The notes beneath the pieces are model-generated. The model did no database searches. It saw only the letters and a program-made list of their open reading frames with translations, and had not been told where the DNA came from. Positions 17,592-27,631 of a stretch of 64,000 nucleotides of DNA are shown one piece after another. Made by a program: the position numbers and the translations under genes. The stretch comes from CAVVJA01 sp963779485 (GTDB lineage Bacteria; Actinomycetota; Actinomycetes; Mycobacteriales; Jatrophihabitantaceae). The DNA is taken from NCBI GenBank assembly GCA_963779485.1, contig CAVZYJ010000001.1:38403-102402 (forward strand). The letters run 5' to 3'. The number at the start of each line of letters is the position of its first letter. Within the stretch, counting starts at the first letter, position 1.

Positions 17592-18075
17592 ATAGCGTCA
17601 CCTTCTCGTCTACCCCCGACGGGCCCGCGGGGCTGAGCCTGCCCTCCGATTCGATCGAGGGTAACGCGGCGAGTGCTTCTACTTCGTCGGCCATCGCCTC
17701 GCTGAGCTGTAGGAGGAGCACGGGGATTTCCTCGTCGGTCCATCGAAGGTCGGCGATCAGGTCGACGACGTCGAAGAGCGAGGCGGAGAGGGTGTCACGG
17801 ATCGCCTGATATCCGGCGAGGGCATCGCGCTCGTCCGCGGCATCCAGCACGACGGCGGCAATGCCGCGGGAAAGCAATTCAGCGTCACGCAAGGCGTCGG
17901 TTAGTCCATGCGAGCTGAGTGGATCCTTGAAATAGCCCGCGTCCCCCACGAGAGCCCAGCCCGGTCCCCACGACCGGCGCATATGGCCGGGGCGCCCGGC
18001 GAACGAGAGCAGCGTTGGCGGTGACCCCGCCGCCCGGAGCCGCTCGGCGAGGTCCGCAGATGACTCGAGCGTCGG
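17578..18075 (-). pseudogene. FAD-dependent monooxygenase, C-terminal fragment
   Basis: The readable frame runs up to 18180, but similarity begins only near 18070. RPGHMRRSWGPGWALVGDAG and YFKDPLSSHGLTDALRDAEL are the conserved FAD-binding second half of PHBH-like monooxygenases (GDA motif). The N-terminal Rossmann domain with GxGxxG is absent. Above about 18075 the same DNA is the end of another truncated gene on the opposite strand. The remaining 160 or so residues cannot bind FAD on their own, so the gene is inactive. Confidence 0.8.
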
Positions 18076-18084
18076 GCCGCCTGG

Positions 18085-18516
18085 GTGCGGGTCACGATCG
18101 AGATCGGCACCGATCCCGTCGCTCTCTCCGGATGGGGTAACGGCTGGGCCGCGACGTTCGACGCGCTGCTGGCCTTGCATCGCGGCGATCTGGTCGAGGC
18201 GGGCCGGAGACTAGCCGTCGACATCGACGACCCGGCCATCTTCGGGCAATGGCCGAGTGGGCAATGGCGTACCTGGTACGCCGCCCTCTGGGCCGAGGCG
18301 GCCGTCCTCGACCACGACCCTGATGCGGCAGAGCGCATCCGACGGAGCCGGCCGGCCGCCCGTGACAACCCGATCGCGACCGGCATCGTCGAGCGGGCCG
18401 CGGCGATTGCCGCCGGCGACCGTGACGCGCTGGCCCGGCTCGCGGTCACGTTCGCGCGACTAGGCTGCCCCTACCAGCAGGCCCGGACCGACCGGCTCGC
18501 CGCCGAGCTCGGTTGA
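18085..18516 (+). pseudogene. C-terminal fragment of a large ATPase-type transcriptional regulator
   Basis: 143 residues from a GTG. ALSGWGNGWAATFDALLAL, FGQWPSGQWRTWYAALWAEA and ARLGCPYQQARTDRLAAELG are the repeat-rich end typical of large LuxR/AAA-type or cyclase-like regulators. No ATPase, TPR start or DNA-binding domain remains. It abuts head-to-head a fragment of an unrelated monooxygenase, marking a recombination junction near 18080. The family assignment is from recall of the sequence pattern. Confidence 0.55.
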
Positions 18517-18547
18517 CCGTCGCCGGGCCCGCACCTCGAATCGGGCG

Positions 18548-18733
18548 TCAGGCGTGCCCGTCGGCGAGATGACTCTTGAACGACACCACGGTCAGGCTGA
18601 CGTGCGGACAGGCGTGACACGCCCAGACGCCGGGTGGAACGACCAGATTGCGAACGTGCGCATCCTCGCGCGCGCAACGCAAGTGATAGGCCCGCACCAG
18701 CCGCCGCCGCCAACGACGGACGATCTCAGGCAT
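18548..18733 (-). CDS. Small C2H2-like zinc-finger protein
   Basis: 61 residues from ATG 18733. The N-terminal half is very basic (RRWRRRLVRAYHLRC). The C-terminal half reads CHACPHVSLTVVSFKSHLAD followed by GH, which fits C-x2-C-x12-H-x4-H, a classical C2H2 zinc-finger spacing. A zinc-binding or nucleic-acid role is inferred. The gene lies next to decayed fragments and may be spurious, but the motif spacing favours a real protein. Confidence 0.5.
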   Translation of the reverse strand: MPEIVRRWRRRLVRAYHLRCAREDAHVRNLVVPPGVWACHACPHVSLTVVSFKSHLADGHA

Positions 18734-18833
18734 TGCTGTCCCCGGTCCGACGCCGGCGGAGCGAGCCGTTGGACAGCCGTCGCATGCCGGGAGCCTACGC
18801 CTGTGAGCGTGCAGGGCCCCCCAACAACCGGTC

Positions 18834-18880
18834 GTGATCTTGGACTTACTGCCTCAGGACGACGATAAGTCCAAGATCAC
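18834..18880 (-). repeat. 47-bp intergenic palindrome, copy 6 (reverse orientation)
   Basis: Perfect arms GTGATCTTGGACTT and AAGTCCAAGATCAC, with the inner block reversed (ACTGCCTC ... GACGAT). It lies just after the acs reading frame end, in the gap before the small zinc-finger gene. Confidence 0.95.
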
Positions 18881-18916
18881 GAATGTGCAGGCACTCTAAC
18901 TGGTCGTGAACTTGAC

Positions 18917-20894
<1,978 letters not shown>

Positions 20895-20908
20895 TCGCAG
20901 GCTCCTTC

Positions 20909-21580
20909 CTACCGGCGATGCGACATCGCCAGCGGTGAGAGCGGCCAGGTCGGGAGCACTGTGCGCTTGAACGTCGAGTTCGTGACCCCGGCGAACGATG
21001 CGTACCAGGCGACGGCGGCGGTGACGAATCCGGCCCAGCCTCCGACCTTCGTCCAGCCAGTCGAGTCGGCAAAGGCTCCGATGCATAGGAACAGGAAGGT
21101 GAGCGTCAAAGCCACGAATACCGCCGCCACGGCGGCAGTCGTCCGCAGGCTAGCGATAGTCATGTAGGCGGTGAAGATCGTCCAGGCGAGCAGGAACACT
21201 CCCGTCGCTTTGTGGGCGTCGGCGGCCGGCAACGTCGGGGCAATTCGGGCCGCGTAGAACCAGAACGCCAGCCAGAATGCACCAAAGGAGCTGAAGGCCA
21301 GCGCGCCGAAGGTGTTTCCCTTGCGGAATTCCCACATTCCGGCGAGCAGCTGCGCGCCACCGCCATAGAACAACGCCAACCCGAAGACGGTTGCCTCGTA
21401 CTTGGGCGACAGCAGGTTGGTGTTGAACACGCTCAGCACGAACGTCGTCATCGCGAAACCGGCCAGGCCGAGCGGGCCCGGATCGCCGATCACAACGTCA
21501 GGCGTCGGGGTGAGCGGGCTGGTCGCCGGCTCGGTGCGTGTCATGCCCGCCTCAGCGGAAGGCACTCGCGTCTCAGACAT
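20909..21580 (-). CDS. satP: Acetate uptake transporter, GPR1/FUN34/YaaH (SatP) family
   Basis: 223 residues with six membrane helices. The family motif appears as the segment GPLGLAGFAMTTFVLSVFNT after a 35-residue soluble N-terminus. VFGLALFYGGGAQLLAGMWE and FRKGNTFGALAFSSFGAFWL carry the conserved channel residues. It imports acetate or succinate. acs follows directly (14 bases), so the pair forms an acetate uptake and activation operon. Confidence 0.92.
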   Translation of the reverse strand: MSETRVPSAEAGMTRTEPATSPLTPTPDVVIGDPGPLGLAGFAMTTFVLSVFNTNLLSPKYEATVFGLALFYGGGAQLLAGMWEFRKGNTFGALAFSSFGAFWLAFWFYAARIAPTLPAADAHKATGVFLLAWTIFTAYMTIASLRTTAAVAAVFVALTLTFLFLCIGAFADSTGWTKVGGWAGFVTAAVAWYASFAGVTNSTFKRTVLPTWPLSPLAMSHRR

Positions 21581-21973
21581 TTGGATCCACCCTTCTTCCG
21601 GATATCTCCGCCGCGTCGTTGGTCAGGCGCGGTCGATCTCTCACAACAGATATCGACGTGTGCTCGCATGAAAGCGGGACTATTCCGAGGCCGTAGGCTG
21701 TACCGACGGTTCGGCTCAAGCCATTCGAGGCGCACGATGGGTAGCGTTCGCGATCTGATCCAGCAGCGCGCGGCCAACGATGGCCGACGGCTTCGACGCC
21801 CATCCGCATGCCTCCATCGGAGGGGCCGGCGTCGCCAGCGTCTTTGCGACGCTGCTCCTCGCCTCCCAGTATGTTCCAGCTCGGGAGTCTTCTACAATGA
21901 AAAATTTCTCAAGTGTGAAAACTACCGGCTCGGTCGGGTCGGCTACGTTGCGTCACCCGGGGAGGGGATCAGC
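21581..21973. other. Divergent intergenic region between satP and a MarR gene
   Basis: About 390 bases with no convincing gene. The end near 21890-21935 is AT-rich for this genome (AATGAAAAATTTCTCAAG) and probably contains the promoter of the MarR gene. The reading frame open from 21212 through this region is the antisense of satP and not a gene. Confidence 0.5.
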
Positions 21974-22462
21974 GTGATAACGAACCTCGAGGACGACTCG
22001 ATCACCGACGAGCAGCTCGAATCCTTGATGGCCGCCTCGCGCGCGCTGGTCGGACTGGCCGTGCTCTCGATATCAGAGCTCGATGTGCGAATGACGCTCA
22101 CTCAGTTCCGCGCGGTCGTCCTGCTGCGCGACGCCGGCACCCTCAAGGCCAACCAGCTCGCCCGCAAGCTCGGTACCAGCGCCTCATCGGTGACGAGGCT
22201 GTGCGATCTACTGGAAGCCGAAGGCCTGATCCGTCGCATTCCCAATCCGCAAAGTCGTCGGGAAGTGCTGATACAGGCGTCCAGGAAGGGCGAGCGCCTG
22301 GTCCGCCGGGTTATGGACCGTCGCCGCCTCGATCTGCGGCGAATCCTTAGCACCATCGATGCAGCGGACCGGCCAGCTGTGGTGAGCACTATGGAGCAGT
22401 TCGCCCAACGGGCGGCCGACGTCCACGGCATCCACCTGCTCGCGGAATGGCCGGTGGCCTGA
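21974..22462 (+). CDS. MarR-family transcriptional regulator
   Basis: 162 residues from GTG 21974, preceded by GGGGAGGGGATC as ribosome-binding site. LTQFRAVVLLRDAGTLKANQ, LARKLGTSASSVTRLCDLLE and LIRRIPNPQSRREVLIQAS form the winged helix. The C-terminal helix bundle ends in MEQFAQRAADVHGIHLL. It is divergent from satP-acs and convergent with an LLM oxidoreductase. Regulation of the acetate genes is possible but only suggested by position. Confidence 0.88.
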   Translation: MITNLEDDSITDEQLESLMAASRALVGLAVLSISELDVRMTLTQFRAVVLLRDAGTLKANQLARKLGTSASSVTRLCDLLEAEGLIRRIPNPQSRREVLIQASRKGERLVRRVMDRRRLDLRRILSTIDAADRPAVVSTMEQFAQRAADVHGIHLLAEWPVA

Positions 22463-22471
22463 CCCGCCGCC

Positions 22472-23518
22472 CTAGTCTTCGGTCGCCATGTGGGCGAAGG
22501 TCTCGAGCTGGCGCTCGATGTCCGGCCCACCGGGCTGGTAGACGACCTCGCTGATTCCGGATTCGGCCCAAGCGTCCAGGCGCCGGCGCAGCTCGCCCGC
22601 GGTTGCCGTAGCCGTGATGGTCGGAATGAGCGCGCTCGCCTCCGCCCGGACGAGTTCGTCCGCAGCGTTCAGAGCAACCTGATGACCGGCGTGCACCGCC
22701 AGGTGCCGGTGCTCCGGCGGGGTCTGCTCGATCGCCACGCGCCAGCGCCGGCCACCGGGGAGCTCGTCGACGGTCTCGCCGCCGCCCCGCTCGTAGGCAA
22801 CGTGATAGAGCACGGCGACCGCTGGGCCGACTGCAGCAACGGTGCGGGGCGAGTCGGGCGGTTCGTCATCGTCGAGAACGCTGCCCCACATCAGTAGTGC
22901 GCGCCAGGCGTGTTCATCGGCCGCGAGGATGTCGACGTTGGACGAGAACACCCCGTCGCCCAACTCGGCGGCGACGCGCTGTCCGGTTGGTCCATCGGCA
23001 CCCACCAGCACCGGGACGTTGATCGGACGAGGCGCGCCGCATCCGGGCGAGTGCAGCATCTGCAGCTCGCGCCCGCGCCACGAGACCGTCTCACCCTCAA
23101 GCAGGCCGCGCAACGCGCGCAGGTACGCCTCGACATCAGCCCACCGCATCGGCCGTTCCCCCAGGCTTACCCGACCGGTGAACCCGCTGCCGACGCCAAC
23201 GACCACGCGCCCCGGAGCCAGCGTCTCCAGCGTCGATATCGCCGCGGCCGTCACCATCGGATGCCGCAAGCTCGGAATGAGTACGCCGGGCCCGAGCCCG
23301 ATCCTCGTCGTTCGCTCGGCGGCCAGCGCCAAGACCATCCACACGTCGGCCAACACCGCCGGCGAGTCATAGCACCACGCCCGGCGGTAGCCGAGTCGCT
23401 CGGCCAGCTCGATATGTCCGGGCGTGCCCATCGACGTGGCGAACGCACATGAAATCCGCAGCCGCTTTCGGGGCGACCCGACTTCGCGATCCGACCGGTC
23501 CTGCGGACGAGCATCCAT
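22472..23518 (-). CDS. LLM-class (luciferase-like) F420- or flavin-dependent oxidoreductase
   Basis: 348 residues. LAERLGYRRAWCYDSPAVLA, TRIGLGPGVLIPSLRHPMV, LETLAPGRVVVGVGSGFTG and INVPVLVGADGPTGQRVAAE follow the TIM-barrel pattern of bacterial luciferase-like monooxygenases/F420 reductases. The first 18 residues (MDARPQDRSDREVGSPRK) are hydrophilic, and the fold starts at LRISCAF, so a later start is possible. Substrate unknown. Confidence 0.88.
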   Translation of the reverse strand: MDARPQDRSDREVGSPRKRLRISCAFATSMGTPGHIELAERLGYRRAWCYDSPAVLADVWMVLALAAERTTRIGLGPGVLIPSLRHPMVTAAAISTLETLAPGRVVVGVGSGFTGRVSLGERPMRWADVEAYLRALRGLLEGETVSWRGRELQMLHSPGCGAPRPINVPVLVGADGPTGQRVAAELGDGVFSSNVDILAADEHAWRALLMWGSVLDDDEPPDSPRTVAAVGPAVAVLYHVAYERGGGETVDELPGGRRWRVAIEQTPPEHRHLAVHAGHQVALNAADELVRAEASALIPTITATATAGELRRRLDAWAESGISEVVYQPGGPDIERQLETFAHMATED

Positions 23519-23681
23519 GGCGCCTCCCCCGTTTGTTCGACCCCTCGCTTGCCGTCGAAGAAAGTCTCACACTCGCGGGGATAGCGTCAGCGACAATGGC
23601 TGGCCGACCAAGTCGTGCGGGACCGCGGTCGCCTCCGGCGATGCCGTGGCTGCGGATCTCAGGCGAGATGCCGCGCGCCGG

Positions 23682-24422
23682 TCAGCCGCTGACGCGACAC
23701 ACGACCAACTCCGGGACGAACGTCGGATCCGAGACCCTGGGGAAGTCGAACACGCCGAGGATCAGCAGCATCGGGTAGTCAGGAGACTGACTGGATGTGC
23801 GGGTCGGCACGCCGTCGACGTACCAGTCGAGGCGATCACGGCGCCAGTCGACGGCGTACGTATGCCATTCGGCCACGTCGATCGCGAGAGGGGTTGCAGT
23901 GAACTCCTCGGTGAGTTTGGGGTCGCGGAAGGCATGAAGGCCGGACCCGACGGCGGCGGTGCCGTCGGCAACGGTCTCGCCGAAGACCTCCACCAGGCAG
24001 ATCTCGCCGCACCGCTCCGGTTCGTCCTCCATGCCGATCAGCCAGGCGGAGAACATCGAGCCGGGGCCAATAGCTGCGCGGCACTCGACCGCTACCCGCC
24101 CGTACAACGGGACGAAGCCCCGCAGCTCGTCCTGAGCCTCGGCCACGAGCAGGCCGGCCCGGAACGGCTGCTGTCCGCGTGTACTGCCCACAGGCCCCGA
24201 CCAGTTGCCGCTCTGTACCGCCGACACCCGCAGCGGTGGGTCGTCGTGCAGTCCGGCACACCAGCGCGGCTGGTCGGGCGGTATCGACAGGCGCAGCCCG
24301 TCGGTGCGAATCTCGTACGTGGCCGCGGCCGCTATGCGTGAGCTCCAGGCCGGCAGGTACGAGGCGATCCATCGCGCCGTGTCGAGCGGTCCAGCCGCAA
24401 ATTGTTCCTCGAAACCGCCCAT
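23682..24422 (-). CDS. Glycoside hydrolase family 16-like protein with altered catalytic motif
   Basis: 246 residues from ATG 24422 (MGGFEEQFAAGPLDTARWIA); the frame is open 25 codons further up. GRVAVECRAAIGPGSMFSAW is a jelly-roll strand, and EWHTYAVDWRRDRLDWYVDG is the typical C-terminal GH16 segment. The catalytic stretch reads GEICLVEVFGE at about residues 138-148. The two Glu are kept, but the middle Asp of the ExDxxE signature is Cys. No signal peptide is seen, which is unusual for laminarinase-type GH16. Activity is therefore uncertain. Confidence 0.75.
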   Translation of the reverse strand: MGGFEEQFAAGPLDTARWIASYLPAWSSRIAAAATYEIRTDGLRLSIPPDQPRWCAGLHDDPPLRVSAVQSGNWSGPVGSTRGQQPFRAGLLVAEAQDELRGFVPLYGRVAVECRAAIGPGSMFSAWLIGMEDEPERCGEICLVEVFGETVADGTAAVGSGLHAFRDPKLTEEFTATPLAIDVAEWHTYAVDWRRDRLDWYVDGVPTRTSSQSPDYPMLLILGVFDFPRVSDPTFVPELVVCRVSG

Positions 24423-24506
24423 GGACGGAATGTAGCGACGAGCCGGCGGCCCGGTGGCAAAGACCGAGCATGATCGGCGGTCCGAGACGATCGCCAAGCT
24501 AGATCG

Positions 24507-24959
24507 TCAGCCGTGTTCTCCGGCATCCTGGTGACCTCCTACCGCGCCCTCGACATTCAGTTCCTGGAAGAGGGTCAGCTGGAGCCCAGCGGGTGCGGCG
24601 AGCCGGGCGTTCAGGGAATCCCACGGCGTTCGGACGGGCGGCGCAATCAGTTCGGCGCCGCCGTCGAGTAGTCGTTGCGTTGCCCGCCGTACATCGCTTA
24701 CCTCGAAAGCGACTCGCAGCCGGGGCGCGACGCGCCGGCCGACCTCGACCTCGTCGATCACGGCTACCTGCGCCGGGTTGGAAATCTCGAGGGTCGCCCG
24801 GCCCGCATCGAGAATTGTCACGAGTGCGCCGCCTTCACTCTCTACGAACAGCTCCTGTGACAGCCCGAGCACATCGCGATAGAAGGCGACGGCCTCGTCG
24901 TAGTCGTCCGCCTCGACGACGAGCCTCATCTGAAGCACTTCTCGGTGCATTGTCATCAC
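24507..24959 (-). CDS. VOC (glyoxalase/bleomycin-resistance) family protein
   Basis: 150 residues. MRLVVEADDYDEAVAFYRDV is the usual first strand and helix of a VOC module, GGALVTILDAGRATLEISNP follows, and RLRVAFEVSDVRRATQRLLD begins the second beta-alpha-beta unit. The start overlaps the stop of the EthD-like gene by 4 bases, so the two are coupled. Substrate unknown. Confidence 0.88.
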   Translation of the reverse strand: MMTMHREVLQMRLVVEADDYDEAVAFYRDVLGLSQELFVESEGGALVTILDAGRATLEISNPAQVAVIDEVEVGRRVAPRLRVAFEVSDVRRATQRLLDGGAELIAPPVRTPWDSLNARLAAPAGLQLTLFQELNVEGAVGGHQDAGEHG

Positions 24960-25663
24960 CCGCGCCGATCACGGTGCAGGTCGGCGTCGTGACCGACAAC
25001 CAAGGCCGCAGCGCTGTGGTCGATGAACTTCCGCTCATCCTCCAGCAGTCGTTGCACCACTGCCTCGTTGGCCATGATGTCGAGGAAGGCGGCGTGATCG
25101 GCGTAGCAGGCCACGGCCACCCCGTCGTAGTCCGGTCCTCGTACACCGAGAACTCTCCGGACCTGGTCGGTGAGCGCCGCATCAGTGTGCACCTGCCGAT
25201 AACCCTGCGACCCCGGCACCTGGCGGCCCAGTTCGGCATGCGTTGTGGACCAATACCGCTGGAACTCCGATCGGTTCATCGAGTCCTTACGGCGAAGGGC
25301 CATCGCAAGCAGCAGCGGCTGCTCTCCGGGAACCACCACAATCTCCGGACCGGCTACCACCGTGGATCGCGCCCGGTCGAGCCAGTGCCATTGATCCCAC
25401 CAGGCACCGAGTGCGTCGAGAGTCTGGGCCATCTGCCGGTCGGGCAGTTGACGTATCTGCAGCAGCGCAACGAACGCCGGCGCGTTCGCCGTCTCGTCAC
25501 CGTGGGCCAGACCGCCTAGAACGGCTGGGTCGTGCATGACGACGCGAGCATCTTGCAACGAGTCGCGTTCGGCGCAACACCACTGCGCGAGCTCATCCGC
25601 ATGCGTCGAATGATCCGCGCTAGCCAGAAACAGTTCGATCGTGACGAGTTCGGAATCGGTCAT
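24956..25663 (-). CDS. EthD-domain (dimeric alpha/beta barrel) protein
   Basis: 235 residues. The second half holds the EthD signature ALRRKDSMNRSEFQRYWSTT followed by HAEL and AFLDIMANEAVVQRLLEDER. The first half (TIELFLASADHSTHADELAQ to WDQWHWLDRARSTVV) looks like a degenerate copy of the same ferredoxin-like unit, so the protein may be an internal barrel dimer. EthD proteins accompany ether or steroid degradation genes, but none lies here. It is coupled to the VOC gene downstream. Confidence 0.8.
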   Translation of the reverse strand: MTDSELVTIELFLASADHSTHADELAQWCCAERDSLQDARVVMHDPAVLGGLAHGDETANAPAFVALLQIRQLPDRQMAQTLDALGAWWDQWHWLDRARSTVVAGPEIVVVPGEQPLLLAMALRRKDSMNRSEFQRYWSTTHAELGRQVPGSQGYRQVHTDAALTDQVRRVLGVRGPDYDGVAVACYADHAAFLDIMANEAVVQRLLEDERKFIDHSAAALVVGHDADLHRDRRG

Positions 25664-25695
25664 GGCACCCCCCTGGACTGTTCTGAAAGTCGGTC

Positions 25696-25742
25696 GTGAT
25701 CTTGGACTTATCGTCGCCAGGTGGCATCAAGCCCAAGATCAT
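25696..25742 (+). repeat. 47-bp intergenic palindrome, copy 7
   Basis: Left arm GTGATCTTGGACTT, right arm AAGCCCAAGATCAT (two substitutions). It lies upstream of the EthD-like gene. Confidence 0.92.
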
Positions 25743-25875
25743 CAATGGGCGAAGGCGTCGAAGGCATCGTGCCTGGTGAGGTTTGCGCAGTATGAGCGAC
25801 TCGTCAAGCGGCCAGTTGCCAGGACGCGCGGTACGTGCGACCAATCACGTCCTGGCGATGCCCCCGGCTAACTGA

Positions 25876-26022
25876 AGCGCGCAACTGTTCGTCAGTGCCC
25901 GAACGGTTGAATGGCATCTGCGCAAAGTGTTCGCCAAGCTCGGCAGCACATCTCGCCGGCGCCGTTGCTTCGGTCACGGTCTCGATGAGTCACGGCCTAG
26001 GGGCGCTACCGCCTCGGCGGCC
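25876..26022 (+). pseudogene. LuxR-type HTH relic
   Basis: The frame after TGA 25873-25875 reads AQLFVSARTVEWHLRKVFAK then LGSTSRRR, the last two helices of a LuxR/NarL-type DNA-binding domain. The first HTH helix and all upstream domains are lost, and the frame then runs into unrelated sequence. It is about 110 bases of recognisable remnant. Confidence 0.7.
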
Positions 26023-26103
26023 TAGGACCGATGTTGCTCAAGTTGGCCTGCGACCGGCTCCCCGTGCAAACGTGACAACATCGCCATTGACGATGGAGGC
26101 ACT

Positions 26104-26640
26104 GTGACACACCACCACACACCGTTGCGCGATCGGCTGATCGCCTTGGCCACCCATCGCGAGGAGCCGACGTTCGAGCCGAGCCGAGCCCAGACGTTGA
26201 TCTCGTTCGCTCAGCTATTCCTGGATTCCGGTCTATACGCATTCGACGCGAACAAGCACCTGCGCACCGACGCGCTATCGCCGATCTACGACTGCGAGAC
26301 CGAGTCACGGGCAAAGCCGGACTCGGAAACCGATCGATTCGTCGCGGTCTGGACTCCGGTCTGGGCCGGCAACGATCCAGTGACCGGGTTCCGCACCGGA
26401 CAAGATTCGGCGTTCCTGGGCAGCACCCCGACGGTCGCGATGCCGCAGGATGAGCGGACGGCCGCGTTGCTCCTGCTCGTCACGACCAGGTTCGTCCATC
26501 TGTCGGCCAGCTACGGCCAGGACGCGCTACTTGTGCAGGGCGCGGTCGAGACCGACGACAACCGGTACCGCTTCCTCCAGCTCGATCCAGCGGTCCTCGC
26601 GGCCCGCGAGCGGGCGGCGCGCGAGGCTGGCCGGCCCTGA
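26104..26640 (+). CDS. Hypothetical protein
   Basis: 178 residues from GTG 26104. I do not recognise the family. It looks like a soluble, real protein: balanced composition, no signal peptide, a helical N-terminus (RAQTLISFAQLFLDSGLYAF) and alternating strands in the second half (FVAVWTPVWAGNDPVTGF, ALLLLVTTRFVHLSASY, ALLVQGAVETDDNRYRFLQL). It stands alone between the LuxR relic and a lipoprotein. Confidence 0.6.
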   Translation: MTHHHTPLRDRLIALATHREEPTFEPSRAQTLISFAQLFLDSGLYAFDANKHLRTDALSPIYDCETESRAKPDSETDRFVAVWTPVWAGNDPVTGFRTGQDSAFLGSTPTVAMPQDERTAALLLLVTTRFVHLSASYGQDALLVQGAVETDDNRYRFLQLDPAVLAARERAAREAGRP

Positions 26641-26852
26641 CGCCGAACTCCCTCGGCAAGCACAGCGCGCGGGCGATCTTCGGCAATGCGCCGCGGCTCT
26701 GCCACCTCATGATCAGGAGCGAACCCTGCGCCGAATGCAGCGACGATCAAATGGGACCTTCCTGGACGCCTGGCGAGCCATATTGACACCAACAGCGGAG
26801 TCCGACATGCTGCGTCGAGCTAACAGCATCCTCACATTCATCGGGGGACAGG

Positions 26853-27383
26853 ATGCCGGTCATATTCGCCTGGAAAAAAGGCGCTTCCGCTGCAGCGATG
26901 CTAATCATCGCGTCGCTCGCCTTCGCGGGCTGCGGAAGTACACAAGGGCCCAGCGTCGACGCGACTACATCGGCCGCTCCCAATCAGGCCTCACTGTCGA
27001 TATCGGCGAATTCATCATCCACCGCTCCTTCGGTGCGCGTGTCGCCCGTGAGGAGCCGCATCGCGGTCTCGCCTATCCGATCGACAACGCCGGCGCCGCC
27101 ACCTCCTCCAACGGCTCGGGCCACCACCACCCATGCTCCTGCGCCTCCGCCTACAACGATCCGCTCCACTGCGCCGGTAGCCCACGCACCACCGCCGAGG
27201 ACGACCGCGGCCGGCTCCCCGCCGCCGGCCCGACCCGCTTGTTATCCCCTCACCAACGGAGGAAAGTGCTACGAGCCAGGCGAATATTGCCGATCGTCGG
27301 ACCACGGGGCGCGCGGCGTGGCCGGAAACGGCGAAGCCATCGTCTGTCGCAACAACAACGGATGGCGGTGGGAGCCGGCATAA
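26853..27383 (+). CDS. Lipoprotein with Pro/Thr-rich stalk and small Cys-rich C-terminal domain
   Basis: 176 residues from ATG 26853, with GGGGGACAGG as ribosome-binding site. Positive N-terminus (WKK), hydrophobic core and lipobox LAFAGC, so Cys27 would be lipidated at the outer face of the membrane. A low-complexity Ser/Thr/Pro stalk (about 30-125) suits a cell-wall spacer. The C-terminal 45 residues hold four Cys (CYPLTNGGKCYEPGEYCRSS ... IVCRNNNGWRWEP), probably two disulfides. I recall this small domain at the ends of many actinobacterial secreted proteins. Its ligand is unknown. Confidence 0.78.
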   Translation: MPVIFAWKKGASAAAMLIIASLAFAGCGSTQGPSVDATTSAAPNQASLSISANSSSTAPSVRVSPVRSRIAVSPIRSTTPAPPPPPTARATTTHAPAPPPTTIRSTAPVAHAPPPRTTAAGSPPPARPACYPLTNGGKCYEPGEYCRSSDHGARGVAGNGEAIVCRNNNGWRWEPA

Positions 27384-27631
27384 GACGACTGTCCGCAAAA
27401 GCACCGCCAGGCGAAACAACCTTGTCGGTCACGCGCCTATCGTCGATCTACTCGTCGTGACGTCCACGCACAGCTCCGCCAGACAAGCATGAAGTGACTT
27501 GCCGACAAATTTCACAGAGTGAATTCGACGAGGCGAGACCAACGTGGATTGTCGTTCGCCTGGTCACCTGTGGCGCTTCGCATATGTCCGGGCGCGACTC
27601 TCCAATTGGGTAGCGGCGCGCCGAGACGGTT

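Noticed and set aside
21212..21973. N-terminal extension of the MarR frame
   Set aside because: Antisense to satP and then intergenic; the ribosome-binding site and family start are at 21974.
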